The notes beneath the pieces are model-generated. The model had not been told where the DNA came from. It ran no database searches and saw only the letters and a list, made by a program, of their open reading frames with translations. Made by a program: the position numbers and the translations under genes. 64,000 bases of DNA from Harmonia axyridis (lineage: Eukaryota > Arthropoda > Insecta > Coleoptera > Coccinellidae), in NCBI RefSeq assembly GCF_914767665.1, contig NC_059508.1, positions 682,001 through 746,000 on the forward strand, written 5' to 3'. This document shows, piece after piece, positions 49,601-62,054 of this stretch; within the stretch, counting starts at the first letter, position 1, and the number at the start of each line of letters is the position of its first letter.

Positions 49601-52600
49601 TGGAGTTTCAAGTGCGTAGCTCATGGCCAGAAGAAGTGGCAGCTTCGGGAAAATTATCAATTTTTTCTTTGAAAGTTTCATATTTTTGCCTATAATTTAT
49701 GAAATAATGTACTGACCGCACAACTGCAAGCATTTTCGTAATCTACATAGTCGAATCAATCAATAAAATGACACAATATTCCCATGAAAGAACTTTTATT
49801 TTTCAAAAAATTTTTAAGGGTCAGGTATAGAAAATTTTACGAAAATTTTTGGACGAAAAATTATTCAGGTGAGATCGAAATTCGGCTAATCAGAGATCGT
49901 AAATTATGGCATCGCTCACCGATTCTTCGTAGAGCTCCCGGTTTTGGGGGAATTTGAAGACGAAATTTGGGAAAAAATTGCATTTGCCTCTAAAAATCGT
50001 TATATCTCCTGAATTATTCGTCACAGATCCCTCAAATAAAAACGTTTTCAAACTTCAAGCTCCGCTCTAAAACATAGTGGAGTTTCAAGTGCGTAGCTCA
50101 TGGCCAGAAGAAGTGGCAGCTTCGGGAAAATTATCAATTTTTTCTTTGAAAGTTTCATATTTTTGCCTATAATTTATGAAATAATGTACTGACCGCACAA
50201 CTGCAAGCATTTTCGTAATCTACATAGTCGAATCAATCAATAAAATGACACAATATTCCCATGAAAGAACTTTTATTTTTCAAAAAATTTTTAAGGGTCA
50301 GGTATAGAAAATTTTACGAAAATTTTTGGACGAAAAATTTTTCAGGTGAGATCGAAATTCGGCTAATCAGAGATCGTAAATTATGGCATCGCTCACCGAT
50401 TCTTCGTAGAGCTCCCGGTTTTGGGGGAATTTGAACTCGAAATTTGGGAAAAAATTGAATTTGCCTCTAAAAATCGTTATATCTCCTGAATTATTCGTCA
50501 CAGATCCCTCAAATAAAAACGTTTTCAAACTTCAAGTTCCGCTCTAAAACATAGTGGAGTTTCAAGTGCGTAGCCCATGGCCAGAAGAAGTGGCAGCTTC
50601 GGGAAAATTATCAATTTTTTCTTTGAAAGTTTCATATTTTTGCCTATAATTTATGAAATAATGTACTGACCGCACAACTGCAAGCATTTTCGTAATCTAC
50701 ATAGTCGAATCAATCAATAAAATGACACAATATTCCCATGAAAGAACTTTTATTTTTCAAAAAATTTTTAAGGGTCAGGTATAGAAAATTTTACGAAAAT
50801 TTTTGGACGAAAAATTTTTCAGGTGAGATCGAAATTCGGCTAATCAGAGATCGTAAATTATGGCATCGCTCACCGATTCTTCGTAGAGCTCCCGGTTTTG
50901 GGGGAATTTGAACTCGAAATTTGGGAAAAAATTGAATTTGCCTCTAAAAATCGTTATATCTCCTGAATTATTCGTCACAGATCCCTCAAATAAAAACGTT
51001 TTCAAACTTCAAGTTCCGCTCTAAAACATAGTGGAGTTTCAAGTGCGTAGCCCATGGCCAGAAGAAGTGGCAGCTTCGGGAAAATTATCAATTTTTTCTT
51101 TGAAAGTTTCATATTTTTGCCTATAATTTATGAAATAATGTACTGGCCGCACAACTGCAAGCATTTTCGTAATCTACATAGTCGAATCAATCAATAAAAT
51201 GACACAATATTCACATGAAAGAACTTTTATTTTTCAAAAAATTTTTAAGGGTCAGGTATAGAAAATTTTACGAAAATTTTTGGACAAAAAATTTTTCAGG
51301 TGAGATCGAAATTCGGCTAATCAGAGATCGTAAATTATGGCATCGCTCACCGATTCTTCGTAGAGCTCCCGGTTTTGGGGGAATTTGAACTCGAAATTTG
51401 GGAAAAAATTGAATTTGCCTCTAAAAATCGTTATATCTCCTGAAATATTCGTCACAGATCCCTCAAATAAAAACGTTTTCAAACTTCAAGTTCCGCTCTA
51501 AAACATAGTGGAGTTTCAAGTGCGTAGCTCATGGCCAGAAGAAGTGGCAGCTTCGAGAAAATTATCAATTTTTTCTTTGAAAGTTTCATATTTTTGCCTA
51601 TAATTTATGAAATAATGTACTGACCGCACAACTGCAAGCATTTTCGTAATCTACATAGTCGAATCAATCAATAAAATGACACAATATTCCCATGAAAGAA
51701 CTTTTATTTTTCAAAAAATTTTTAAGGGTCAGGTATAGAAAATTTTACGAAAATTTTTGGACAAAAAATTTTTCAGGTGAGATCGAAATTCGGCTAATCA
51801 GAGATCGTTAATTATGGCATCGCTCACCGATTCTTCGTAGAGCTCCCGGTTTTGGGGGAATTTGAACTCGAAATTTGGGAAAAAATTGAATTTGCCTCTA
51901 AAAATCGTTATATCTCCTGAATTATTCGTCACAGATCCCTCAAATAAAAACGTTTTCAAACTTCAAGTTCCGCTCTAAAACATAGTGGAGTTTCAAGTGC
52001 GTAGCCCATGGCCAGAAGAAGTGGCAGCTTCGGGAAAATTATCAATTTTTTCTTTGAAAGTTTCATATTTTTGCCTATAATTTATGAAATAATGTAATGA
52101 TCGCCCAACCGCAAGCATTTTCGTAATCTACATAGTCGAATCGATCAATAAAATGATACAATATTCCCATGAAGGAACTTTTATTTTTTAGCAAATTTTC
52201 TAAGGGTGGGGTATGGAAAATTTTACGAAAATTTTCGGACAAAAAATTTTTCAGGTAAGATCGGAATTCGGCTAATCAGAGATCGTCAATTATGGCATCG
52301 CTCACCGATTCTTCGTAGAGCTCCCGGTTTTGAGGAAATTTGAACTCGAAATTTGGGAAAAATTGAATTTGCCTTTAAAAATCGTTATATCTCCTGAATT
52401 ATTCGTCACAGACCCCTCAAATAAGAACGTTTTTCAAACTTCAAGTTCCTCTCTAAAACATAGTGAGATTTCAAGTGCGTAGCCCACGTCCAGAAGAAGT
52501 GGCAGCTTCGGGAAAATTATCAATTTTTTCTTTGAAAATTTTAGATTTTTGCCTATAATTTATGAAATAATGTAATGATCGCCAACCGCAAGCATTTTCG

Positions 52601-52869
52601 GGATCTACATAGTCGAATCGATTAATAAAATGATACAATATTTCCATGAAGGAACTTTTATTTTTTTCAAATTTTCTAAGGGTGGGGTATGGAAAATTTT
52701 ACGAAAATTTTCGGACAAAAAATTTTTCAGGTAAGATAGGAATTCGGCTAATCAGAGATCGTCAATTATGGCACCGCTCACCGATTCTTCGTAGAGCTCC
52801 CAGTTTTGAGGAAATTTGGAATCGAAATTTGGGAAAAATTGAATTTGCCTTTAAAAATCGTTATATTCG
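46642..52869 (+). repeat. Satellite array: 13 tandem copies of a 477-bp monomer
   Basis: The word atcgttatatctcc recurs exactly every 477 bp (46659, 47136, 47613, 48090, 48567, 49044, 49521, 49998, 50475, 50952, 51429, 51906, 52383) and once more at 476 bp (52859). Monomers are near-identical in the centre and diverge in the last two, the usual pattern for an array homogenised internally. Shared variants show that monomers 1-4 and 5-8 are copies of one 1908-bp block. No ORF is conserved across monomers. Confidence 0.97.
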
Positions 52870-52883
52870 TTATTCGTTATTCG
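52862..52883. repeat. Short TTATTCG tandem at the satellite boundary
   Basis: Three imperfect copies of ttattcg where the last monomer breaks off and LINE sequence follows. Confidence 0.7.
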
Positions 52884-52889
52884 AAACTT

Positions 52890-54365
52890 GCGCATGAAGT
52901 CATATGAGTAGGCACGATCCGAGTTGCTCCGCAGTTAGAAAGATTGTTTACATTCATCTAGAGAAGTTTTTCGAGTTGAAATATATATCGAACATATTAT
53001 GGCTAATACCAGAAATAAGCCAGATCTGCAATGTATTGTGAAAGACACAATTAATGAATTGTTTTCAAATAAAGAATTCGTAGACAGAATAACTAAGTCG
53101 ATAACAATGAAGGTGGAGCAAAAACTGGAACAGATGGAGAAAAAATAACAACATTGAATGAAATATTGAAATCTCAGGAGCGTATTATTATGGATTTGCA
53201 ACAGGTTGAAAGAGATAATTCTGAAAAAAATTAAGAAAATGGAAATATTCAATGATCGTTTACAACAAGATCGAAGAAGAAATAATATTTGTATACACGG
53301 AGTCTCTGAAGAATTCGATGACTTGAAAAATGGTGTAATTCAATTGATCAAGTCCAACCTACAGATTGATTTGACTGCTGAGGAAATGTTATCGTGTTTC
53401 AGAGTTGGAATATCATCCGGTTTCAACTCGAAACCAAAAACTATAATCATTAAACTTGCGAAAAATGATATCAAAATAAAACTTATGAAAAACAGTTACA
53501 AGCTGAAGGGATTGAAGATGTTCATTACAGAAGATCTAACCATGTATAGAAGAAAATTACTTATGGAAGCAAAGGAAATGTTGGGATTCAAGAACGTCTG
53601 GACTTTAAATGGTAGTGTTTTTTACCAAACTCAAGGGAAAATATATAAGTATAAATGCATCTACTGATATTGCGATTTTGTTACAAGGGTGATATGTTTC
53701 ATATTTTTAAGTGCAATGGTATGGAATATTGTTCTTTTTGTGTTTATTCTGTAGTAAATACTTAATCTTGATGTTTGTTTGTTTCAATAGCATTAAAAAG
53801 TTTCAAGGAGCAACTACCTATAATTGTTCTTCATTGAATAACTAATTATATTATTTTGTTGTTACTATTGATTATTATTGTTGATAACTATGGAATTTTT
53901 TGATTACTTTGAGGATGATGTAAGGAGGGGGGCAGGTGTATGCGGGAGTCTAAGTGAGAGTATCTTGAAAATAAGGGGTAGGTAATATTTTACATATGAA
54001 TATCAGAAGTTTGAAAAAGAACTTCAATGAATTTTTACTATACATAGAATCAGCGGATGTAAACGATTTGGATATAATTGTTCTCACGGAAACGTGGCAG
54101 ATTGAGGACGTTCTTGACTTCAGTTTGCCCAACTTTGATATTTTATATAATGAGTCTCATTTCAATCAAAATGACGGGGTTGTTGTGTATGTGAGAAAAT
54201 CGATCGATTATTCGAGTAACATATACCAATTTACTAATACCAGACTACTGGAGGTAGAATTTTCGTTGAATGAAATGTCTTACAGCCTTATTGCATGCTA
54301 TAGGCCACCTTCTTTAGATTTGAATGGTTATATGATGGAACTTGAACATTACCTGATGATCTAGA
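52890..54365 (+). mobile_element. Non-LTR retrotransposon 5' part: ORF1 and truncated AP endonuclease
   Basis: ORF1 begins near 53000 (MANTRNKPDLQ), is broken by a stop and frameshift near 53148, and continues to 53667 with RRNNICIHGVSEE, the RRxN-HG block common in LINE ORF1 proteins. ORF2 starts near 53890; after a small frameshift it shows MNIRSLKKNFNEFL and IIVLTETW, the start of an apurinic endonuclease domain. It stops at 54364, before most of the endonuclease and all of the reverse transcriptase. LINE copies are normally 5'-truncated, so loss of the 3' part points to later deletion. Confidence 0.85.
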
Positions 54366-55050
54366 TGTTTAAATCTTCATAAATCAAAATTATTAAGAGT
54401 TGCGTAGGTTTCTTAACTACATTCAGTTAACATTCATTATACCAACGTAGGTTTGAACCTTTCCCAAGAACAATATTACCAAATAACGTAGACTCATTAA
54501 TGGCGTGAAGATTTTCTGAACCAATCGTTGACCATAGATCGAAAAACTCGTTTTGGTGTAATTATTTTCATCTATATCCTTTTTCGGAAAACCTTGCGAA
54601 ATGTTTTGACTATTGGTATCTAGTGTTAAGTCCTGCGTCAAAGTGAAGTCATGCGGTAGTGCTAGCTTTCATCAAGGCTGCCGATAGAAATTATCATACG
54701 AAAATGTTAAGTTGCCTTATTAGGAAAAGCAGAATCATTGTTGTTATCTTAGCAGGCAGTTATCTCGGGAAGAATAAAACCGTTTGAAAGGTGCAAATAT
54801 TTGTGATGTGTTTACCATAAATGAAGGGGAACATTCGCGCAATTTGTTCAATCATTAAAACTGACGAAAAAAAAATGTATTAGAAAAAATATCCTACATA
54901 ATAGAATTGGAAAATTCCAAGCGTTTTAGTTGTGATCTAGTTTCATCTGACGTTTCGTCTACTAGTGCGGTAGGTAACTTCAGATGCTTCTACGACGTAG
55001 ATTATAACTCGAAGCTGGATTCCTTTGAACAAAGTTTAGACTGGATAGGA
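54366..55050. other. Spacer between LINE fragments, no gene seen
   Basis: No coding sequence. A gacgtttcgtc word at 54959 resembles the repeat at 37.67 kb. Confidence 0.35.
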
Positions 55051-55440
55051 AGCATAAACTAACTTAAATTCTTGTTTATCTGAATAAGGTCATTAATAAA
55101 CTGACGAACAATAGCGGTCCCAGGTTAGACCCCTGAGGTACTCCTGAAGTAACAGCAATTTGTCTAGATCTACAATTTTCGATTCGAACAAACTGCAGAC
55201 TATAACTCAAATAGGATTCAACAAGATCAGTTGATGCATTCAAAACTCAAAAAAAAAAAAACAGTAATAGTTAATTCTATCGAAACCCTTTTGCGAATCA
55301 ATGTATATAACATCAACCTGACCACTCAAATCAAATATCTCATAAATTCGAAACTGCGAAAATATAATTGAGCAAGTTGAACATGATCTTCTTTTCATGA
55401 AACCATGGTGCAATACTTCTTCTAACCTGGGAGTCCGCTT
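55050..55440 (-). mobile_element. LINE reverse transcriptase fragment
   Basis: The minus strand gives LEEVLHHGFMKRRSC, QVDVIYIDSQKGFDRI (RT motif A) and TSGVPQGSNLGPLLF (motif B, 55108-55150), with frame breaks. Truncated on both sides. The orientation is opposite to the next fragment. Confidence 0.8.
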
Positions 55441-57060
55441 CCTTTAAACGTGAGAATATTGTTAGAGGAGAAGAAAAAGGAGAATAAAGACTGGGACAAG
55501 GAAGACCAATCACTGTGGAAAATGACGACAGCACTAACTGAAAGAAAAACGAAAGTGAAGATACCAAAACTGAAAACAAGTAGTTATTACAAATGAAGAA
55601 AAGGCAGAAATGTTAGCAGAATCACTAGAAAATCCATTTAAGCCGAATCCAAAAATCAATGACCAATTTAACCAATCAGTTGAAATACATGGAAATATAA
55701 CAGAAAATGATCACAATGAAATGGAAGAAGATCCAAAAGAAGTGATGAGAAGAAATTGAAGAAATCACAACATTGAAAATAAGAAAAAAACCCGGAATAG
55801 ACGGAATACAAAATCAAGCAATTAAAAACTCGAGAAAAAAATCGTTGAAATATCCAGATCCATAGTAAAAACAGGATATCATCCAAACAAATGGCAGAAA
55901 CAATATTAATTTGGAAGAAAGAAAAAGACAGAAAAGACCCAACGAACTAACGACCCATAAGCCTATTATCGGCAATTAGTAAAGTGATAAAGGAATTAAT
56001 TCAAAGAAGATTAACAGATTTCGTAGAAGAAAATAAAATAATTCCAGATCACCAGTTTGTGTTTCGCAAAGAGTATTCGAGGATCCACTAACTGGTACGA
56101 CTAACTGAAAATATTTAGGAGCAGATGTGCAATATTTTTGGACATAGAAAAGACATTTGATAAACTGTGGAATCAAGGTCTGATATACAAAATGAAGTTG
56201 ATAAAATTTCCAACCAAACTTACGAGACTAATACAATCGTACCTGACAAATAGAAAATTTAGAGTTAATATCGATAGTACAGTACTAGGTTGACGATTAG
56301 GGGAATTGAAGCCGAAGTTCCCCAAGTATTGGTGATAGGACCGCTGCTGTTCAATTTATACATGGCAGACATACCAAAAATGAATAGATGCAGATGACAC
56401 TGCTATTTACTATCACTGTAGAATGCAGAAAACAATTACTAGGCAGTTACAGTTTACCTAGATAAACTGATGGAATATGTCAAGAAATGGAGATTCAAAG
56501 TGAATACGACGAAAAAAGTTGCAATCTACTTCTGAAGAACAACAGTAAAGAAAGAGAAAGCAGGAAACGTCAAAATAGAAAATCAGACGATATAATGGAT
56601 AAAGGAAGCAAAATATCTCGGAGTAATTCTAGATGGAAAGAATGAACTTTAGGAAACAAAAAAAAAAGAAAAGGGAAGACAATTGCACGGGAGACTACCC
56701 GCTAATCAACCCAAAATGTAAACTTTACTTAGAAAATAAGTTGAAGATAATAAAAATAGTGCTAATTCCAAGCATACTTATGCAGGAGTAACCTGGTATT
56801 ATACGAAAGACAAAATGAAATATCAGTTGCAATGTACATTAAATACAGAAATCAGAACAGCTGTTGGCGCCCTATGCAATAAGCAACCAACAAATCAGAG
56901 AAGAATTGAAAATTGAAACTATTGAGGAAAAAGTTAACAAACAAAGAAACAAAGGACAATAGAGACGATGAAAGAGCATGAGAATAGGGAATTATGAAAG
57001 ATAATACAAATTCCAATAAGAAAGACGGATAAGAGGAAAAACCTCTTTCAAAAAAGCAAA
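55440..57060 (+). mobile_element. Decayed Jockey-like LINE, reverse transcriptase region
   Basis: Plus-strand frames together show the standard order: DQSLWK, KKPGIDGIQNQAIKN, DPTN-RPISLLSAISKVI, a FLDIEKTFDK-type motif A, a PQ-LVIGPLLFNLYMADIP motif B, ADDTAIYY (catalytic YADD variant) and LMEYVKKWRFKVN. Many stops and frameshifts; the endonuclease is missing. Confidence 0.8.
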
Positions 57061-57924
57061 TAGAAGAAAGAAGTGACATGCAGAAGGGAGAAAATTCTCC
57101 CAATTGGACAACAGTAGGAAAGACCCGAGTCTTTGTTCTTCGCTCTAGATATTTAGCCTATCGAAACGTATATTTGCCAATAATGCATAAAGGTCCTACC
57201 TGTTCACAATTAGGTATATCTGCGAAATGCTTAGTGCTTTCAAGTTATACCAGTACGAATAAAGCATGACCTCTTATCATACAGCAATAAATCTGCCAAC
57301 TTAAACTTGGAAAAACGAATCCCATTGAGGGCATAATCTACTCTAAAAGGTAGTGGAATCAAAGCCAGTAAACAATTCAAATATGTGTTATATTTATGGA
57401 TCTCAACAGTGAATAATGAAGTTCAATTCGAACTTCTTTATACATTTATTCATTTAGAGATTCAACCAACACGAACTGATATATTACATCATTGTTGAAT
57501 GATTTAATTGGAGATTGGGCCAGTGTGACGTTTCAGGAGTACAACGATTCAATTACAATGGTCAATGTTATATGTATTATAGTGGTAGAAATTGCCTGTG
57601 TTTGCCTCGAACGTAATTGATTGGTCTTCACAGAATGCTGATTGTGGTGATTGACATCTCACCATCCTGATGAATTATCAATTACAACAGAATTGAGCCC
57701 TGTAAATCAACATGAAGCTTCAGCTGCTTTAGAAAGCAAAACCAATGATGGAACTCATTTTGCAAATTACACGAAAAATACTTCCTCCTGTCTCCTGTCC
57801 TATTTAGCCACTGTGTGTTTTCTGGATTATTTCCGTTTCGTACGAATTTTGACCGAGATTTCCAGTATTCTTCTTTTGCTGTAGATGAAGAATGCTGGAG
57901 CTTATACTAACGAATTTACATATA
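57061..57924. other. Spacer, nothing assigned
   Basis: ORFs at 57078-57269 and 57651-57884 have no recognised domain. The region lies between LINE remnants and may be further decayed retrotransposon. Confidence 0.3.
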
Positions 57925-58110
57925 CAAAAGATGTAAGGAAAATATGACTTCGGGACCAGATGATATTCCATCTTTCCTGTTGAAAGACTGCGAGATTATT
58001 CTGGCTGGACCTTTGACACTTATTTTTAGATTATCTCTTTCTGTGCAATGTTTCCCTATAATTTGGAGAGAGGGTAGAATCTGCCCTGTTTGAAAAAAAA
58101 TGACAAAATA
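57925..58110 (+). mobile_element. LINE reverse transcriptase fragment
   Basis: The frame reads MTSGPDDIPSFLLKDCE, then ILAGPLTLIFRLSL and FPIIWREGRICPV, the segment just upstream of RT motif A in CR1/Jockey-type elements. It is cut off at 58110 by the 3' end of an oppositely oriented LINE. Confidence 0.8.
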
Positions 58111-58129
58111 TGGTCTGAGCAACTTCAGT

Positions 58130-58840
58130 AAAGTAATGATAATAATAATAATAGAGTCTTTATTTGGCAAATTCTGGGGGCGAAGTCTAGCTAAGGCTAC
58201 TCCACTCAACCCCCAACAAAATACAAATAAAGAAGAAAAAACAAATATAAAAATTAATGAAAGGAAATACAACATAAATAATATACATTATGAATATCAC
58301 CAAAAATTAAACTTATCTACAAAATCTGTAACTGGCTCAAAAATAAAACATTCTTCAATTCTTCTCTCAATGAGTTCAAAGAAGAACCCCCACACGCAAT
58401 TAGCATCTCATTATGCAATTTCACCGCATTAAAGGTGAAAGAGTGCTGAAACATGGTTGAACCAAATCGAGGCAGCATGAGCCTCTGCCCATGCCTTAAA
58501 GCAACAAGGTGAACATCTCGCCTGTAGACCAACCTGGCTTTCAAATAAGGAGGAACACCAGTACTCAAAATTCGATATACAGTAATACTCATCTGAAGCC
58601 GAAAAATTTTTTTCGGCCCTGAGCCACGCTAACCCATTTATTCCATCACTGATCCCCCTATCGTATTTTCTCAAACCTAAAACGTAGCTCTCAGATAACT
58701 GAAACAAACATAATACTAGGGACCTATGGCAGGTCCTTGTGGTACTCCTGATCTAGTATCTATTGTTTTTGACTTCGTTCTTTTTATGTTGAATCTGAAC
58801 TCCCCGTTTTCTAGTTAGGTACGAGGAAACTATTTTTTTT
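58130..58840 (-). mobile_element. LINE 3' end with TTA-repeat tail
   Basis: On the minus strand an RT motif B (GVPQGPAIGP, 58718-58749) is followed directly by the ORF2 C-terminal region (PPYLKARLVYRRDVHLV then LMLPRFGSTMFQHSFTFNA, 58317-58592) and a 3' UTR. The element ends in aataaagactc plus tandem TTA units (about 58138-58156), a typical LINE 3' terminus. The RT core between motif B and the C-terminus is deleted. Confidence 0.8.
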
Positions 58841-60164
58841 TGCTTCATTGGGAATTCAAGTTTCGATCATTTAATATATCAAATAGATTAGAAATTTAAA
58901 TAGGGTAAGATCTTATTCGTGAGATCTATTCGAAAAATATCTCCAAGTAAAAAAAGATTGTATCTGGGTTTGAACCCGGTGTTTTTTATTTTCAATATCG
59001 AATGAAATTTCTTGGATTCATTACAAAATTATTGGAGATTTTGTTATGACATAAAGTTTCTTGCGAACCCAATTACATCATTTAAGTAAGATTTAGTTTG
59101 TCATCTATTGTGTAAAGGGCCAGGACCTAGAGTCTAACTTATTTTTCACCTATCTTATCTCACTAGTCATAGGTAAAAATCATTGGAACATTAGAATTTT
59201 CTGGATTCTATCGAGCTGATTTAATAGAGCTGGTTCTATTTCTGCTGGAATTCGCATTGAAATGTTACTAATGCTAATATTGTATGTATTTTATTTTCGA
59301 ATATATTTATAGAGACTTCCCTTCGAATGTAGCCAATGAACATTCCATTAGAAATAATGTAAAATTCCAGTTGTTAATTGAAAACGAAACAATCAGAGGC
59401 TCAGTCAATATCGCGAATTGTGTATTTAAATATTGATTTTAGAACTGATAGGTAAATGAATTCGCTAGTTATTTTCAACTCTGAATAAATGATTGATTTT
59501 AATTTCGTTCAAATTGGAAACTAGAAATCAATTCAGTTTATTACTCTGAATGGGTTTTATTCGCTTTTCAAACAGTAGGTATTTATGTTTGTATTGTATG
59601 AACATGATTTTATTTGACAAATAGATTCATATGAGATTTTTTTTTGTTTCTACATTCATATTTAGAGTGAAGAATAGATAGCTCGAAATAATGGGAATGT
59701 TTATCATTGATGATAACATTTTACATATTTTCAATGATATGACCCTTATTAAGTTAAGTCTGAGCAAAGAATACAAGAAAACATTTAAAATTCAAATGTA
59801 TTGTCGTATTACTTTCAAAATATTTATTTGTAGGTAAATTCCATCGAAATTGGAGTTCTCAAATACATATTTCAATACTCGGTAATTTACATGAACTTCT
59901 GGATAGAATGATGAGAATTATTGATGAATTGATTAATTGTCCTCAAAATGTATGGATTGTGTTTTCAAGCTAGGAGGGTCAATGTTTTCGAAGAGGAATG
60001 ATAAAATTTTTCATTCGATTTTTGAATTCTACACGTTTCAAAACTGTGAATTTTCAGAGGGATTGAATATTTGTTGCCACAATGTTTATTATTGGAAATG
60101 ATAAAACACTAGTATAGTGGTCTCTGAATGGTGAATTCAAACATAATGGAAATTATGAATGATA
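58841..60164. other. Spacer, no gene seen
   Basis: AT-rich DNA with no coding character. One B-box-like gggtttgaaccc at about 58969 lacks a convincing A box. Confidence 0.35.
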
Positions 60165-61008
60165 TATAGGGTTGATCAAAAATGTGTACGGAGCTTTCTG
60201 GAGGTGATAGTGCATTGAAAAATAAGTATAGTTTGATGAATAAACTTATGGCCCACAATGCATATTAAGGGAAATATATCCTATCAAAGTTGATAACATT
60301 AAAAAAATTTCTTCGCATAACTTCTAAACGATGAATGCCACCAGTTTGAAATTTCGTACATAAATGAATGTTGTTATAATACATATTTTTATATTACTTC
60401 TTCATTTCTGTTATAAAGGGTGTTTTTTAGAGGGTGAGTCAAGATTTTTTTGAACAACTTCTATGGTTATCGAATGAATCTGCTGACATCATGTGAATAC
60501 AAAAACTCAAATATCTCGAAAACATTTCAATTTTCTGTATTTGGATAGAAGTACCTTTTTCATGTTATTTTCTTCGCACCATCGAATGCTTCTACTTTTT
60601 CAGTAAAATGAATACAACGAAAGGAGTTGTCTTGAAAAAATCATGACTGTCCCTCTAAAAACACCATTAATAACAATACCAGAAATGTAGAAGAGTATTA
60701 AAAATATTTATGTTTACAACATACATTTATGTACGAATATTTCAATAATAATATTTTTAATGATAATTGATATTTATTTTTATAAACAATCACAAAAGAA
60801 ATGTATAGAAAACACATCAACACGTCTAAATTTTAATCTGGTGGCATTCACCGTTTAGAAGTTATGTGGAGAATTTTTTTCGATTCAATCAACTCTCGAA
60901 GGATATATCTATCTTTGGGACATAAGGTTATTCATCAAACTATACTTATTTTTCAATGTACTATCACCCCCAGAATGCTTGGTATACATTTTTGACTCAC
61001 CCTGAATA
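60165..61008. mobile_element. 0.84-kb element that is almost one long hairpin
   Basis: The left half 60165-60585 and right half 60590-61008 are inverted copies over nearly their whole length. Words shared: tagggttgatcaaaaatgt at the ends, gatagtgcattgaaaaataa, actataccaccagtttga-type central blocks and agggtgttttttagaggg. The loop is only a few tens of bases. A single diverged arm occurs at 38055-38205. Confidence 0.8.
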
Positions 61009-61033
61009 TTATACAAGTTGAGACCCTGTATAT

Positions 61034-61378
61034 TATACAGGGAGAGTCTTTGATTTGTATATATATTTCAATCAAAGGGAACACTTCTTTTCTTTACCAT
61101 TTTTTCTGATTCGGCTCGGTTGAAAATAAAGAGGCGGTTGAAAATACCTAAAAAAAGTAATATTTATAGTTATATCTCGTTTTATTGATGGGATGAATCT
61201 TTTCAGAACATAAAATTTGATCAAAGTCGGTTCAACTCCAGAATGCCCGCTGTACTAAGAGAGAAAAAACATCGAATCGGAAGAAATAGTTAAGGAAAAA
61301 AGTGTTTCTTTTGGCCTCAAGAATCTTCGTTTGAAATATTGGTACAAGGCAAAGACTCCCCCTGTATACACCCACTTG
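61034..61378. mobile_element. 345-bp MITE
   Basis: Ends tatacagggagagtctttga (61034) and the complement of tatacagggggagtctttg (ending 61378), with about 40 bp of imperfect inverted repeat. No coding sequence; it lies 26 bp from the preceding hairpin element. Confidence 0.8.
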
Positions 61379-62054
61379 TTTTTTAGTGAAATACAAAAGA
61401 CGTTCACCGGTTATTTCTTTGAGCAACATCAACATAAAATTCTCATGTATTATTCTAAAGTGAATAAAGATAAGAGAACAACTTGTACGTGAATAGCTGA
61501 TGCAAGCTATATACATTATCAGTTTCAACAGGAAGTGGAAATTCTTTACATTAAACCATTCAACCTCAAATAAGAGCTGACAATTATTGATGATTGTAAT
61601 GTTGTTAATCGAATTATGAAGATATTTTCTATGGAAAATTTGTTTCGACTCTAAATCTGAGTACATTAAATGCAATTTTCAATAGTACTGACAATAAATC
61701 GTCTCATTCTCATTCAGAATGAAAAATATTCGTTCATTCAATATTGTTTAAACGGTTTGAGAAAATTCAGAGCTTTATGATTCAAATATTATTTCACAGA
61801 GTTATTAAATGAGCGATAATAAAAAGAGTCTCTCATTGCAACACGGAAACTTCGGAATCATTCCCTAAATGAAAACTTATTTTCAGCAAAGCTGATATTT
61901 GAATAGGAACATAAAGTATGACTTTGTTGAAGCGTGTATCTCAATTGAATGGTATAATCCTCTGAACACAAATGACATAACAAATGTCAAAAAATAACAC
62001 ACAATATCGCTATTATAACCATTTCAAATTGTATAATTCCTATAGGAAAACCTA

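Noticed and set aside
46642..52869. CRISPR-like array because of regular spacing
   Set aside because: The whole 477-bp unit repeats with no short repeat/unique spacer pattern, in a eukaryotic genome. It is a satellite.
46642..52869. CENP-B-box-like motif in the monomer (near cttcgtagagctcccgg)
   Set aside because: It resembles the box only loosely and lacks the core spacing. No support for centromere function.
52646..52897. 83-codon ORF at the right end of the satellite
   Set aside because: It exists only in the decayed last monomer through loss of stops and is not conserved in the other monomers.
57078..57269. 63-codon ORF as a host gene
   Set aside because: Surrounded by decayed LINE sequence, with no domain, splice structure or start context.
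58960..58985. B-box-like gggtttgaaccc as a tRNA gene
   Set aside because: No convincing A box or cloverleaf upstream.
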